Shown piece by piece: positions 19,333-27,629 of a stretch of 64,000 nucleotides of DNA. Positions within the stretch are counted from its first letter, which is position 1. Each line of letters begins with the position of its first letter. The notes under the pieces were generated by a model. It was not told the origin of the DNA. It saw only the letters and a program-made list of their open reading frames with translations, and made no database searches. The DNA comes from Mycobacterium kyogaense (GTDB lineage: Bacteria; Actinomycetota; Actinomycetes; Mycobacteriales; Mycobacteriaceae), in the NCBI RefSeq assembly GCF_003254575.1, contig NZ_QJUA01000005.1, forward strand, positions 149,596-213,595. The letters are read 5' to 3'. A program made the translations under genes and the position numbers.

Positions 19333-21965
19333 TGGCCCTACCGAGCGGACTGGATTCACCCAGCCACGACGATCCGCTGGTGCCCTATGCGGCGATGCGC
19401 GCTCAGCAGACTCTGTTCGACGTGCGCAACGGGGTGGGCGCACCGGTCAGCGGGTACGACGAATTGTTCGACGTCGCAGGACAAATCAGGGCCGATTGGC
19501 ACGAGCTGGCGGAATGCGTCACCGACCGCGGCAGGGCAGGGCTCGACCGTCTGCGCGCAGTGGTGCGGGCCCTGGTCGACAACGACGGCATCACCTACAG
19601 CGGGAGCGGCGACGAGTCCGGGATGCCCGGCCCGTGGCAACTGGATGCCCTGCCGCTGATCGTCTCGGCCGCCGACTGGAATCGCGTGGAAGCCGGCCTG
19701 GTGCAGCGCTCGCGACTCCTCGACGCCGTGCTGACCGACTTGTACGGCGAGCGGCGCCTCATCACCGGCGGCGTCCTCCCGCCACAGCTGCTGTTCGCCC
19801 ACCAGGGGTATGTGCGTGCCGCGCAGAACATCCAGATCCCGGGCAGGCATCAGCTGTTCCTGCACGGCTGTGACATCAGCCGGGCCGGCTCCGGCGAGTT
19901 CGTCGTCAACGCCGACTGGACGCAGGCCCCGTCGGGGGCGGGTTACGCCCTGGCTGATCGCCGCGTCATCGCGCACGCGATCCCGGATCTCTACGAGCAG
20001 ATCGGGCCGCAGCCGGCGTCGCCGTGGGCGCAGGCGTTGCGGCTGGCCCTCGTCGACGCCGCACCCGAATCGGCTGAGGAGCCGACCGTGGTGGTGCTCA
20101 GCCCGGGCATCCACTCCGAGACGGCGTTCGACCAGGCGTACCTCGCCGGCGTGCTCGGCGTGCCGCTGGTCGAGAGTGCGGATCTGGTGGTGCGGGACGG
20201 CAAGCTGTGGATGCGGTCGATGGGCACGCTCAAGCGCGTCGACGTGGTGCTGCGCCGGGTCGACGCGGCCTACGCCGATCCACTGGACCTGCGGGCTGAT
20301 TCCCGGCTGGGTGTGGTGGGTCTGGTGGAGGTGCTGCGCCGCGGTGCGGTGACGGTCGTCAACACTCTCGGCAGCGGGGTGCTGGAAAGCCCGGGTGTGA
20401 TGCGCTTCCTGCCCGCGCTGGCCGAAGCGCTGCTCGGCGAAACCCCGCTGCTGTCGACCGTGCCGATGTACTGGGGCGGCATCGATGTCGAACGTTCCCA
20501 TCTGTTGACTCATCTGTCGTCTCTGCTGATCCGGCCGGTCACCGGCGGCGAACCGATCGTCGGCCCTGATCTGTCGGCGCGAAGCCGCGAGGCCTTGGCG
20601 GCACGGATTGCGGCCACCCCGTGGCAGTGGGTGGGCCAGGAGCTGCCCGAATTCTCCTCGGCCCCAGCCGATTACCTGCCCGGCGGATTGTCGTTGTCGC
20701 CGGTCGGGATGCGGCTGTTCACCGTCTCCCAGCGGAGCGGGTACGCGCCGATGATCGGTGGGCTCGGCTACCTGCTGGCGCCTGGATCGGCCGCCTACGA
20801 CCTGAACAGCCTTGCCGCCAAAGATGTCTGGGTTCGCACCCCGGCGCGCGTCACTGCCGAGACCGTGGTGGTGCCCCCGCCCGAGGATGCCCTGCCTGCC
20901 CCGATCACGGCCAGCCCGACGCACGAGATCAGCTCGCCGCGTGTGCTGTCGGACCTGTTCTGGATCGGTCGCTACGCCGAACGTGCCGAGCACACCGCGC
21001 GTCTGCTGACCGTGACCCGGGAGCGGTACCACGAATTCCGGCGCAGGCAGGCGATGGACGGCAGCCAGTGCGTGCCGGTACTTCTTGCCGCATTGGGTGA
21101 CATCACCGGAACCGACACCGGCGCGGGCGATCACCACGAGATGGTGGCCACCGCGCCGACGACGCTGTGGTCGTTGACCGCTGATCGGCACCGGCCCGGA
21201 TCGCTCGCGCAGTCGGTCGAGCGACTCGGGTCGGCGGCCCGTGCGGTGCGCGATCAGATGTCCAACGACACCTGGATGTTGCTCTCCACGTTGGAGCGGA
21301 CGCTGCTGCATGCGGGGGACAGCCCGCCGGAATCGCAGAGCGAAGGCGAGACGTTCCTGAGCTCGACCAACACCGTCGCCCTCGCCGGGCTGCTGGCGCT
21401 GTCGGGGGTGATCGCCGAATCCATGGTCCACGACGTCGGCTGGACGATGCTCGACATCGGTAAGCGCATCGAGCGGGCGCAGGTGCTGACCGCGCTGCTG
21501 CGGGCGACACTCACCACGGCGCGACCGCCCGAAGCCGAGCAGACGGTCATCGAATCCACGCTCTCGGTGTGTGAATCGCTGGTGATCTACCGCAGGCGCA
21601 ACCCCGGCACGATCAGTGTCGCCGGGGTGGCCGAGCTGGTCCTGTTCGATGCCGAGAACCCGAGATCGCTGGTGTTCCAACTGGATCGGCTCCGCGCGCA
21701 TCTGAAGTCGCTGCCCGGGTCGTCGGGGTCCTCGCGCCCGGAACGGCTGGTCGAGGAGATCGCGATGCGCTTGCGTCGCGTCGAGCCCGACGACCTCGAC
21801 GACGTGGCCGCCGACGGGTCCCGGGAGGAGCTCGACGAGTTGCTGACCGGCCTGCACACCGCCCTGAGGGACCTCTCCGACGTCATCACCGCGACACATC
21901 TCGCGCTGCCGGGTGACATGCAGCCGCTGTGGGGCCCGCACGAGCGCCGCGTGGTGCCGGCATGA
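19332..21965 (+). CDS. Circularly permuted ATP-grasp ligase fused to alpha-E domain
   Basis: 877 residues. Residues ~60-490 match the circularly permuted type 2 ATP-grasp group (formerly DUF404/DUF407), with QLDALPLIVSAADWNRVEAG, VLLRR-like DVVLRRVDAAYADPLDL and SPGVMRFLPAL segments. Residues ~535-870 form the alpha-E (DUF403) helical domain starting FWIGRYAERAEHTARLL. ATP-grasp ligases join a carboxylate to an amine or thiol through an acylphosphate; here the product is unknown. In many bacteria the two domains are separate adjacent genes, so the fusion is informative. It begins at the stop of the previous gene (TGATG) and overlaps the next one (ATGA). Matches what I recall as Rv2567. Confidence 0.88.
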   Translation: MALPSGLDSPSHDDPLVPYAAMRAQQTLFDVRNGVGAPVSGYDELFDVAGQIRADWHELAECVTDRGRAGLDRLRAVVRALVDNDGITYSGSGDESGMPGPWQLDALPLIVSAADWNRVEAGLVQRSRLLDAVLTDLYGERRLITGGVLPPQLLFAHQGYVRAAQNIQIPGRHQLFLHGCDISRAGSGEFVVNADWTQAPSGAGYALADRRVIAHAIPDLYEQIGPQPASPWAQALRLALVDAAPESAEEPTVVVLSPGIHSETAFDQAYLAGVLGVPLVESADLVVRDGKLWMRSMGTLKRVDVVLRRVDAAYADPLDLRADSRLGVVGLVEVLRRGAVTVVNTLGSGVLESPGVMRFLPALAEALLGETPLLSTVPMYWGGIDVERSHLLTHLSSLLIRPVTGGEPIVGPDLSARSREALAARIAATPWQWVGQELPEFSSAPADYLPGGLSLSPVGMRLFTVSQRSGYAPMIGGLGYLLAPGSAAYDLNSLAAKDVWVRTPARVTAETVVVPPPEDALPAPITASPTHEISSPRVLSDLFWIGRYAERAEHTARLLTVTRERYHEFRRRQAMDGSQCVPVLLAALGDITGTDTGAGDHHEMVATAPTTLWSLTADRHRPGSLAQSVERLGSAARAVRDQMSNDTWMLLSTLERTLLHAGDSPPESQSEGETFLSSTNTVALAGLLALSGVIAESMVHDVGWTMLDIGKRIERAQVLTALLRATLTTARPPEAEQTVIESTLSVCESLVIYRRRNPGTISVAGVAELVLFDAENPRSLVFQLDRLRAHLKSLPGSSGSSRPERLVEEIAMRLRRVEPDDLDDVAADGSREELDELLTGLHTALRDLSDVITATHLALPGDMQPLWGPHERRVVPA

Positions 21966-22861
21966 GTGTCCGCCAGTACGCGATCACCCACCGCACCGTG
22001 TACACGTACTCCGACGTCGTCACCAGCTCCTACGGTCGCGGTTTCCTCACCCCGCGCGACTCGGCACGGCAACGGTGTCTGTCCCACGAACTCGTCCTCG
22101 ATCCGGAGGCGGCCGACAGTTCGACCAGCCGCGACGGATGGGGCAACGTGAGCTCCTACTTCCACGTCACCCGGCCGCATCAACGCCTGAGTGTGACGAG
22201 CCGATCGATCGTCGAGGTGGCGCCGCCGCCGCCGGACGTCTACCAGGGGCCGTCGGCCCGCGCCCCGTGGGAGATCGCGCGGCCGGTCGGCCCCGAGGGG
22301 GCGCTCGCCAGCGAGTTCACCCTTGACCTGACGCCCCCGGAGATCACCGACGCGCTGCGCGAGTACGCCGCACCGACCTTCACCCCGGGCCGACCACTGA
22401 TCGACGTGCTGGCCGACCTCACCTCGCGCATCTACACCGATTTCACTTACCGGTCCGGGTCGACCACCGTGTCCACCCAGGTGAGCGAGGTTTTGGCCGC
22501 GCGAGAAGGGGTATGTCAGGACTTCGCACGGCTGGCGATCGCCTGCCTGCGCGCCAATGGACTGGCGGCGAGCTATGTATCGGGCTACCTGGCCACCGAT
22601 CCGCCGCCCGGGAAGGAACGCATGGTCGGGATCGACGCGACGCACGCCTGGGCGTCGGTGTGGACGCCACAGAATGTGTGGCTCGGCATGGATCCGACCA
22701 ACGATCAGATGGTCGACGAGCGGTACGTCACCGTCGGATTCGGGCGTGATTACGCTGACGTTCCTCCGTTGCGCGGCATCATCTACACCGATTCCGAGAG
22801 CAGCACCATCGACGTCTCCGTCGATGTGGCGCCCTACGAAGAAGGAGCGCCCCGTGCGTGA
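21962..22861 (+). CDS. Transglutaminase-like cysteine peptidase/ligase, second copy
   Basis: 299 residues. An N-terminal transglutaminase-type beta domain (YAITHRTVYTYSDVV) is followed by a core with C185 in REGVCQDFAR, H228 in DATHAWASVW and D244 in LGMDPTNDQ, a complete triad. No signal peptide or membrane segment, so it probably acts in the cytoplasm on peptides or on the product of the neighbouring ATP-grasp ligase. The ATGA overlap with the preceding gene and an 8-base overlap with the metallopeptidase gene place it in one transcript. Resembles the protein I recall as Rv2569c, which in M. tuberculosis lies on the opposite strand to Rv2566-2567. Confidence 0.88.
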   Translation: MSVRQYAITHRTVYTYSDVVTSSYGRGFLTPRDSARQRCLSHELVLDPEAADSSTSRDGWGNVSSYFHVTRPHQRLSVTSRSIVEVAPPPPDVYQGPSARAPWEIARPVGPEGALASEFTLDLTPPEITDALREYAAPTFTPGRPLIDVLADLTSRIYTDFTYRSGSTTVSTQVSEVLAAREGVCQDFARLAIACLRANGLAASYVSGYLATDPPPGKERMVGIDATHAWASVWTPQNVWLGMDPTNDQMVDERYVTVGFGRDYADVPPLRGIIYTDSESSTIDVSVDVAPYEEGAPRA

Positions 22862-23939
22862 TTTCACCTGCCCCAACTGCGGCCAGCGATTGGCGTTCGA
22901 AAACTCGGTCTGCCTCAATTGCGGTAGTGCTCTGGGCTTTTCGCTCGACGACATGGCGCTGCTGGTGATCGCCCCGCCGGCTGAGAGCGAACATGCCGGC
23001 GCGGTGGACGAGACCCGCTTCCAGCTCTGCGCCAACCTGCATCTGGCCGAGTGCAACTGGCTCGTCGAGAAAGGGCCGATCGCCAAGTTGTGCGTGTCGT
23101 GCGCGCTGACGCGCACGCGCCCCAACGACGCCGACACGATCGCGCTGGCCGCGTTCGCCGCCGCGGAGAAGGCCAAGCGCCGACTGATCGCCGAACTGCA
23201 CGAGCTGAAACTCCCGATCGTCGGGCGTGACATGGACCCGCAGTTCGGGCTGGCTTTCGACCTGCTATCGAGCCAGTTCGAGAAGGTGTTCACCGGACAC
23301 GACAACGGGATCATCACGCTGGATCTGGCCGAGGGCGACGATGTGCACCGCGAGCAGTTGCGCATCTCGATGGACGAGCCGTATCGAACCCTCCTCGGGC
23401 ACTTCCGTCATGAGATCGGTCACTACTACCAGTACCGGCTGATCGGAACGTCGGAGGCCTATCTGCAGCGGTACCGCGAACTGTTCGGCGATCCCGATGC
23501 CGACTACCAGGAGGCGTTGGACCGCCACTACAGCCAGGGCGCTCCCGTCGGCTGGGAGGCCGACTACGTGTCGTCGTACGCGACCATGCACCCGGCCGAG
23601 GACTGGGCGGAGACCTTCGCCCACTATCTGCACATCCGCGACACCTTGGACACCGCCGCAGCTTTCGGGATGGCGCCCGCGGCGGCCACGTTCGACCGCA
23701 GGGCGCTCGGCCCCAGCGGGTTCGACACGATGATCGAGATGTGGCTGCCCCTGGCCTGGTCTCTGAACATGGTCAACCGGTCGATGGGCAAAGAGGACAT
23801 CTATCCGTTCGTGCTCCCGGCGCCGGTGTTGGAGAAGATGCGGTTCATCCACACCGTGATCGACGAGATCACCTCCAGCCCAGCCAAACTCGCCGAGGTA
23901 GGGGCGCCGATGGAGGGCCAGAGCCAGCAGCTGAGCTGA
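22854..23939 (+). CDS. Putative zinc metallopeptidase with N-terminal zinc ribbon
   Basis: 361 residues. The N-terminus has CPNC...CLNC (C6, C9, C20, C23), a zinc ribbon, with further cysteines at 59, 67, 80 and 83. The catalytic HEIGH motif (186-190) lies in HFRHEIGHYYQYR, and a later EDWAETFAHYLH segment probably provides the third metal ligand. This is the family called putative zinc-binding metallo-peptidase. GTG 22854 has GAAGGAG 6 bases upstream and is inside the end of the transglutaminase gene, so the two are coupled. Being cytoplasmic and last in the four-gene set, it may process the peptide made by the ligases; that is inference. Confidence 0.87.
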   Translation: MRDFTCPNCGQRLAFENSVCLNCGSALGFSLDDMALLVIAPPAESEHAGAVDETRFQLCANLHLAECNWLVEKGPIAKLCVSCALTRTRPNDADTIALAAFAAAEKAKRRLIAELHELKLPIVGRDMDPQFGLAFDLLSSQFEKVFTGHDNGIITLDLAEGDDVHREQLRISMDEPYRTLLGHFRHEIGHYYQYRLIGTSEAYLQRYRELFGDPDADYQEALDRHYSQGAPVGWEADYVSSYATMHPAEDWAETFAHYLHIRDTLDTAAAFGMAPAAATFDRRALGPSGFDTMIEMWLPLAWSLNMVNRSMGKEDIYPFVLPAPVLEKMRFIHTVIDEITSSPAKLAEVGAPMEGQSQQLS

Positions 23940-23949
23940 TGGCCGCGGT

Positions 23950-24528
23950 CTACCGGCCTGAGCTGAGAAACGCTGTGCCTCGGGGCGACAGTCGGTAACC
24001 GACGGCCAGACTCATCGTCAGCCCGAGCCCCTTCAGCTTGCGCACCCGCCGCTTGAACCGTGGCAAGTCGATCTCGAGACGGGCCGCCAGAACCGGTGCT
24101 CGCACGGCTTCGTTGGCGTGAATCGCGGCCAGATACTCCCGTGTCCACGGCCGCTCTGCGGCGTCGTCCCAGCGGTCCAGGCGGACTGCTATGGCCGCGA
24201 CGTCATCAGCCGACAGGTCGTCGTCGGCGGCCAATTCAGGGCGCTCGTCGGGTGCCAGGAACGACACCGCGATCACGTAGGTGTGCGCGGCGGGGCGGCG
24301 ATCCAGGTCGGCGTTGGCGGTCTTGGCGTCCGGATATCCTGCTGCGCGAGCCTGCGCGGCGGTCACTCGGTGGCCACCGGGGAGCTCAGTGACGCCGTCG
24401 ATGCGGATCGTGCCGGCCTGGGTGCGCTGGGTGCCACCGCGCTTGGCGCGTGGTGCGTTCCATCGCCGCAGCACGCATGTGATGCGACCGTCGGCGATGC
24501 CCTCGGCCGTGGCCCGATCGAGCAACAC
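23950..24528 (-). CDS. Hypothetical protein, possible ASCH/PUA-like N-terminus
   Basis: About 192 residues; not assigned to a known function. The first part, LDRATAEGIADGRITCVLRRWNAPRAKRGGTQRTQAGTI, resembles ASCH/PUA-like small RNA-binding-type folds, where a domain begins with a conserved helix and a basic strand. The C-terminal ~70 residues look helical with a possible winged-helix shape (AARLEIDLPRFKRRVRKLKGLGL). Two overlapping GTG codons (24528 and 24530 region) make the start uncertain. It is convergent with the metallopeptidase (10-base gap) and divergent from DUF3097 (49 bases). Confidence 0.65.
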   Translation of the reverse strand: MLLDRATAEGIADGRITCVLRRWNAPRAKRGGTQRTQAGTIRIDGVTELPGGHRVTAAQARAAGYPDAKTANADLDRRPAAHTYVIAVSFLAPDERPELAADDDLSADDVAAIAVRLDRWDDAAERPWTREYLAAIHANEAVRAPVLAARLEIDLPRFKRRVRKLKGLGLTMSLAVGYRLSPRGTAFLSSGR

Positions 24529-24577
24529 ACGGGCGATGGTAGTCGGAGACGGCCGCTGTTCTCCCTACGATCACCGG

Positions 24578-25411
24578 GTGGCCGATCGTTACGGCGCCGA
24601 CATCCTGGCGCAGAACCCGCACCGCAAGCCCCGCTCGACCGAGCGGCCGATCGAGATCGGGATGGTCGTCGAGGATGCGGCCACTGGCTTCGTCGGGGCG
24701 GTGGTGCGGGTCGAGTACGGCCGCATGACCCTCGAAGACCGGCACGGCCGTACCAAACCGTTCCCGGTGGGGCCCGGCTACCTGATCGACGGCAAGCCCG
24801 TGATCCTGACCGCGCCCAAGAAGGCTGCGGCCGCGGCGCCGACGCGCACCGCGTCGGGCTCGGTCGCCGTCGCAGGCGCGCGTGCGAAAGTCGCCCTCGC
24901 GAGCCGCATCTACGTCGAGGGCCGGCACGACGCGGAGCTCGTCGAGCAGGTGTGGGGTGAGGACCTGCGCATCGAGGGCGTCGTCGTCGAATACCTCGGC
25001 GGCGTCGACGATCTCGCGGCGATCGTCGCCGACTTCCGGCCCGGCCCCGGCCAACGCCTCGGGGTTCTGGTCGACCACCTGGTGGCCGGTTCGAAAGAGG
25101 CGCGCATCGCCGAGCAGGTCCGCCGCGGCCCCGGCGGTGAGCACACGCTCGTCGTCGGCCATCCGTTCATCGACATCTGGGAGGCCGTCAAGCCCGCACG
25201 GCTCGGAATCGCGCAGTGGCCGGTGGTGCCCAAGGGGCAGGACTGGAAGCACGGCGTGTGCGAGGCCCTGGGATGGCGGCATCGCGACCAGGCCGACATC
25301 GCGGCCGCGTGGCAGAGGATCCGCGGCCGGGTCAGGGACTGGACCGACCTGGAGCCCGAGCTGATCGGCCGCGTCGAGGAGCTGATCGACTTCGTCACCG
25401 CACCCGTGTAA
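24578..25411 (+). CDS. DUF3097 family protein with Toprim-like core
   Basis: 277 residues starting at GTG. A small N-terminal beta domain (IEIGMVVEDAATGFVGAVVRV) is followed by a Toprim-like region: SRIYVEGRHDAELVEQVWG contains the conserved glutamate after a strand, and QRLGVLVDHLVAGSKE gives the later acidic D-x-x motif. Toprim folds bind divalent metal and act in nucleic acid or phosphotransfer reactions. DUF3097 is an actinobacterial family without known function. It is 9 bases upstream of rarA, so a link with DNA repair or replication is plausible but unproven. Confidence 0.78.
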   Translation: MADRYGADILAQNPHRKPRSTERPIEIGMVVEDAATGFVGAVVRVEYGRMTLEDRHGRTKPFPVGPGYLIDGKPVILTAPKKAAAAAPTRTASGSVAVAGARAKVALASRIYVEGRHDAELVEQVWGEDLRIEGVVVEYLGGVDDLAAIVADFRPGPGQRLGVLVDHLVAGSKEARIAEQVRRGPGGEHTLVVGHPFIDIWEAVKPARLGIAQWPVVPKGQDWKHGVCEALGWRHRDQADIAAAWQRIRGRVRDWTDLEPELIGRVEELIDFVTAPV

Positions 25412-25420
25412 GCAGGGAGC

Positions 25421-26749
25421 GTGTCCGACAGCCTGTTCGACGTTCCCGGCGAGCGTGCGCCCTCAGACGCGCAGCTGGTCGGGGCGGCGGTCCCGCTGGC
25501 CGTGCGGATGCGGCCCGCGTCACTCGACGAGGTCGTGGGTCAGCAGCATCTGCTGACCGGCAACTCGCCCCTGCGCCGGCTGGTCGAGGGGTCGGGGGCG
25601 GCGTCGGTGATCCTTTACGGCCCGCCCGGCACCGGCAAGACCACGCTGGCGTCGCTGATCTCGCAGGCCACCGGCCGAAGATTCGAGGCGCTCTCGGCCC
25701 TGTCGGCCGGGGTCAAAGAGGTGCGTGCCGTCATCGAAGAGGCGCGGGTGGCCCTGCTACGGCGCAGCGAACAGACGGTGCTGTTCATCGACGAGGTACA
25801 TCGGTTCTCCAAGACCCAGCAGGACGCCCTGCTCGCGGCAGTCGAGAACAGGGTGGTGCTGCTGGTCGCGGCCACCACCGAGAACCCGTCGTTCTCGGTC
25901 GTGGCGCCGCTGCTGAGCCGCTCGCTGATCCTGCAACTGCAGCCACTGACCCCTGAGGACATCACCGCGGTGCTGCGCCGCGCCCTCGACGACGAGCGCG
26001 GTCTGGCCGGCAAGGTGCCGATCACCGACGAGGCGCTCGATCTGCTGGTGCAGCTGTCGGCCGGGGACGCCCGGCGGGCGCTGACCGCGCTCGAGGTCGC
26101 CGCGGAGTCGGGGGAGATCACCGTCGAGGTGATCGAACAGTCTCTGGACAAGGCGGCGGTGCGCTACGACCGCGACGGCGACCAGCACTACGACGTGGTG
26201 AGCGCGTTCATCAAGTCGGTGCGCGGCTCCGATGTCGACGCGGCGCTGCACTACCTGGCGCGCATGCTGGTCGCGGGGGAGGACCCGCGGTTCATCGCGC
26301 GCCGGCTGATGATCCTGGCCAGCGAGGACATCGGCATGGCCGACCCGATGTCCCTTCCCACGGCGGTCGCGGCCGCCCAGACCGTCGCGCTGATCGGCAT
26401 GCCCGAGGCGCAGTTGACGCTGGCCCACGCCACGGTGCACCTGGCGACGGCGCCGAAGTCGAACGCGGTCACGACCGCGATCGGGGCGGCGATGGCCGAC
26501 ATCCGGGCCGGCAAAGCAGGTCTGGTCCCGCCGCACCTGCGCGACGGGCACTACGCCGGGGCGCAGAAGCTGGGCAACGCGGTCGGCTACAAATACGCCC
26601 ATGACGAACCGGGTGGTGTTGCCTCGCAACAGTATCCGCCGGACGAGGTGGTCGGCGTCGACTACTACCGCCCGACCACCCACGGCGCGGAGCGTGAGAT
26701 CGCGACGCGGGTGGAGAAGCTGCGCGCCATCATCCGCCGGAAACGCTGA
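25421..26749 (+). CDS. rarA: Replication-associated recombination protein A (MgsA/RarA AAA ATPase)
   Basis: 442 residues. It opens with [15 protein letters not shown] and [17 protein letters not shown], then Walker [12 protein letters not shown] near residues 67-77, Walker [10 protein letters not shown], sensor-type TTENPSF, and the C-terminal RarA tetramerisation region including [17 protein letters not shown] and FPPD-like QYPPDEV. RarA acts at stalled replication forks with single-strand binding protein. GTG 25421 gives the usual N-terminus. It probably shares a transcript with DUF3097. Corresponds to the protein recalled as Rv2559c. Confidence 0.93.
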   Translation: MSDSLFDVPGERAPSDAQLVGAAVPLAVRMRPASLDEVVGQQHLLTGNSPLRRLVEGSGAASVILYGPPGTGKTTLASLISQATGRRFEALSALSAGVKEVRAVIEEARVALLRRSEQTVLFIDEVHRFSKTQQDALLAAVENRVVLLVAATTENPSFSVVAPLLSRSLILQLQPLTPEDITAVLRRALDDERGLAGKVPITDEALDLLVQLSAGDARRALTALEVAAESGEITVEVIEQSLDKAAVRYDRDGDQHYDVVSAFIKSVRGSDVDAALHYLARMLVAGEDPRFIARRLMILASEDIGMADPMSLPTAVAAAQTVALIGMPEAQLTLAHATVHLATAPKSNAVTTAIGAAMADIRAGKAGLVPPHLRDGHYAGAQKLGNAVGYKYAHDEPGGVASQQYPPDEVVGVDYYRPTTHGAEREIATRVEKLRAIIRRKR

Positions 26750-26755
26750 GACCCC

Positions 26756-26784
26756 TTGACCTGGATATCGGCACCGCTTATCGT
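26756..26784 (+). promoter_or_regulatory. Sigma-A-type promoter of the arsR-SRPBCC pair
   Basis: TTGACC (26756-26761) and TATCGT (26779-26784) are separated by exactly 17 bases, just after the rarA stop. Transcription would begin at about 26790, inside the adjacent palindrome, which is ideal for repression by a bound regulator. Confidence 0.65.
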
Positions 26785-26788
26785 CGTG

Positions 26789-26810
26789 TGATCAACCAAT
26801 TGGTTGATCA
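26789..26810. promoter_or_regulatory. Perfect 22-bp palindromic operator for the ArsR regulator
   Basis: TGATCAACCAA is followed directly by its exact reverse complement TTGGTTGATCA. It covers the predicted transcription start. A further GGTTGATCA copy at 26818-26826 overlaps the ribosome-binding area, so a second, weaker site may exist. Position and symmetry strongly suggest autoregulation by the adjacent ArsR-type protein. Confidence 0.75.
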
Positions 26811-26847
26811 AAGGGGAGGTTGATCACTGGCCGACGACAAGGACCGC

Positions 26848-27162
26848 TTGGACCGCGCCTTTCTGGCGCTCTCCGATCCGGTGCGGCGCGCATTGGTCGC
26901 ACGGCTGTCCCGTGGCGCGGCCACGGTAAACGAGCTGGCGGAACCGTTCGCCATCACCAAACAGGCTGTCTCCAAGCACATTCGGGTGCTGGAGGAGGCC
27001 GGGCTGGTGACACGCACCCGTGACGCCCAGCGGCGTCCCGTGCACCTGGATGCGGGTGCGCTGGAGGCCATGACGGCGTGGATCGACCGCTACCGGCTCG
27101 ACGCCGAACGCAATTACCGGCAGCTGGACCAGCTGCTCACGGAGAAAGGACACCCACGATGA
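26848..27162 (+). CDS. ArsR-family winged-helix repressor
   Basis: About 104 residues: FLALSDPVRRALVARLSRGAATVNELAEPFAITKQAVSKHIRVLEEAGLV is the classical ArsR helix-turn-helix, followed by a wing and C-terminal helix ending YRQLDQLL. No metal-binding cysteines are visible, so this is the subgroup paired with SRPBCC/AHSA1 proteins rather than a metal sensor. The start is uncertain. TTG 26848 has AAGGA 4 bases upstream; CTG 26827, adding LADDKDR, has a much stronger AAGGGGAGG 7 bases upstream, and an in-frame TGA at 26821 limits extension. The stop overlaps the next gene by ATGA. Likely represses its own promoter through the 26789 palindrome. Confidence 0.85.
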   Translation: MDRAFLALSDPVRRALVARLSRGAATVNELAEPFAITKQAVSKHIRVLEEAGLVTRTRDAQRRPVHLDAGALEAMTAWIDRYRLDAERNYRQLDQLLTEKGHPR

Positions 27163-27629
27163 AGACACTGCAGTTGACCGCACCCGTGGACACCCTCGCC
27201 ATGGAGTTCACCCGAGACTTCGACGCCTCGGTCGCCGCACTGTTCGCCGCGCACGCGGACCCGGACCTGGTCAGGCAGTGGCTCGGGCCGCGCGACCTGG
27301 AGATGGAGATCGCCGAATGGGATTTCCGCGATCACGGCGGCTACCGCTACACCCACCGCAACGAGCGCGGCGCCTTCTCGTTCAACGGCACCTTCCACAC
27401 CGTGCGCACGGGCGAATTCATTTTGCAGACCTTCGAATTCGACGGCGCGCCCGACATGGTGAACCTCGAGTACCTGTGGTTCGACGACCTCGGCGACGGC
27501 CGCTCGCGACTGCGCGGACGCTCGATCTGTCCGACGACCGAGGCGCGGGATGCGCTGCTGTCCTCGGGTATGGAGGGCGGCATGACCGAGGGGTACGACA
27601 AGCTCGACGAGCTGCTGCCGACTCTCTAA
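27159..27629 (+). CDS. SRPBCC / AHSA1-like domain protein
   Basis: 156 residues. The pattern MEFTRDFDASVAALFAAHADPDLVRQWLGP at the start and YRYTHRNERGAFSFNGTFH with late MTEGYDKLDELL matches the AHSA1 (activator of Hsp90 ATPase-like) branch of the START/Bet v1 superfamily, proteins with a hydrophobic ligand pocket. In bacteria these are often encoded behind an ArsR regulator, as here, with unknown ligands. The start overlaps the arsR stop. The stop codon overlaps that of the convergent zinc-finger gene (27626-27629). Confidence 0.88.
   Translation: MKTLQLTAPVDTLAMEFTRDFDASVAALFAAHADPDLVRQWLGPRDLEMEIAEWDFRDHGGYRYTHRNERGAFSFNGTFHTVRTGEFILQTFEFDGAPDMVNLEYLWFDDLGDGRSRLRGRSICPTTEARDALLSSGMEGGMTEGYDKLDELLPTL

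Noticed and set aside
17614..19443. Long minus-strand frame opposite the transglutaminase-DUF2126 gene
   Set aside because: Shadow frame: the plus-strand gene has clear motifs, and the antisense product even reads through the Asp/Gly repeat as Val/Thr runs.
19356..21941. Open frame of 861 codons opposite the ATP-grasp/alpha-E gene
   Set aside because: Low-complexity shadow of the real gene; no ribosome site or recognisable family.
15973..23939. Proteasome-like (Anbu) gene that sometimes accompanies this cluster
   Set aside because: All frames in and beside the cluster were considered; none shows an Ntn-hydrolase N-terminal Thr/Ser motif.
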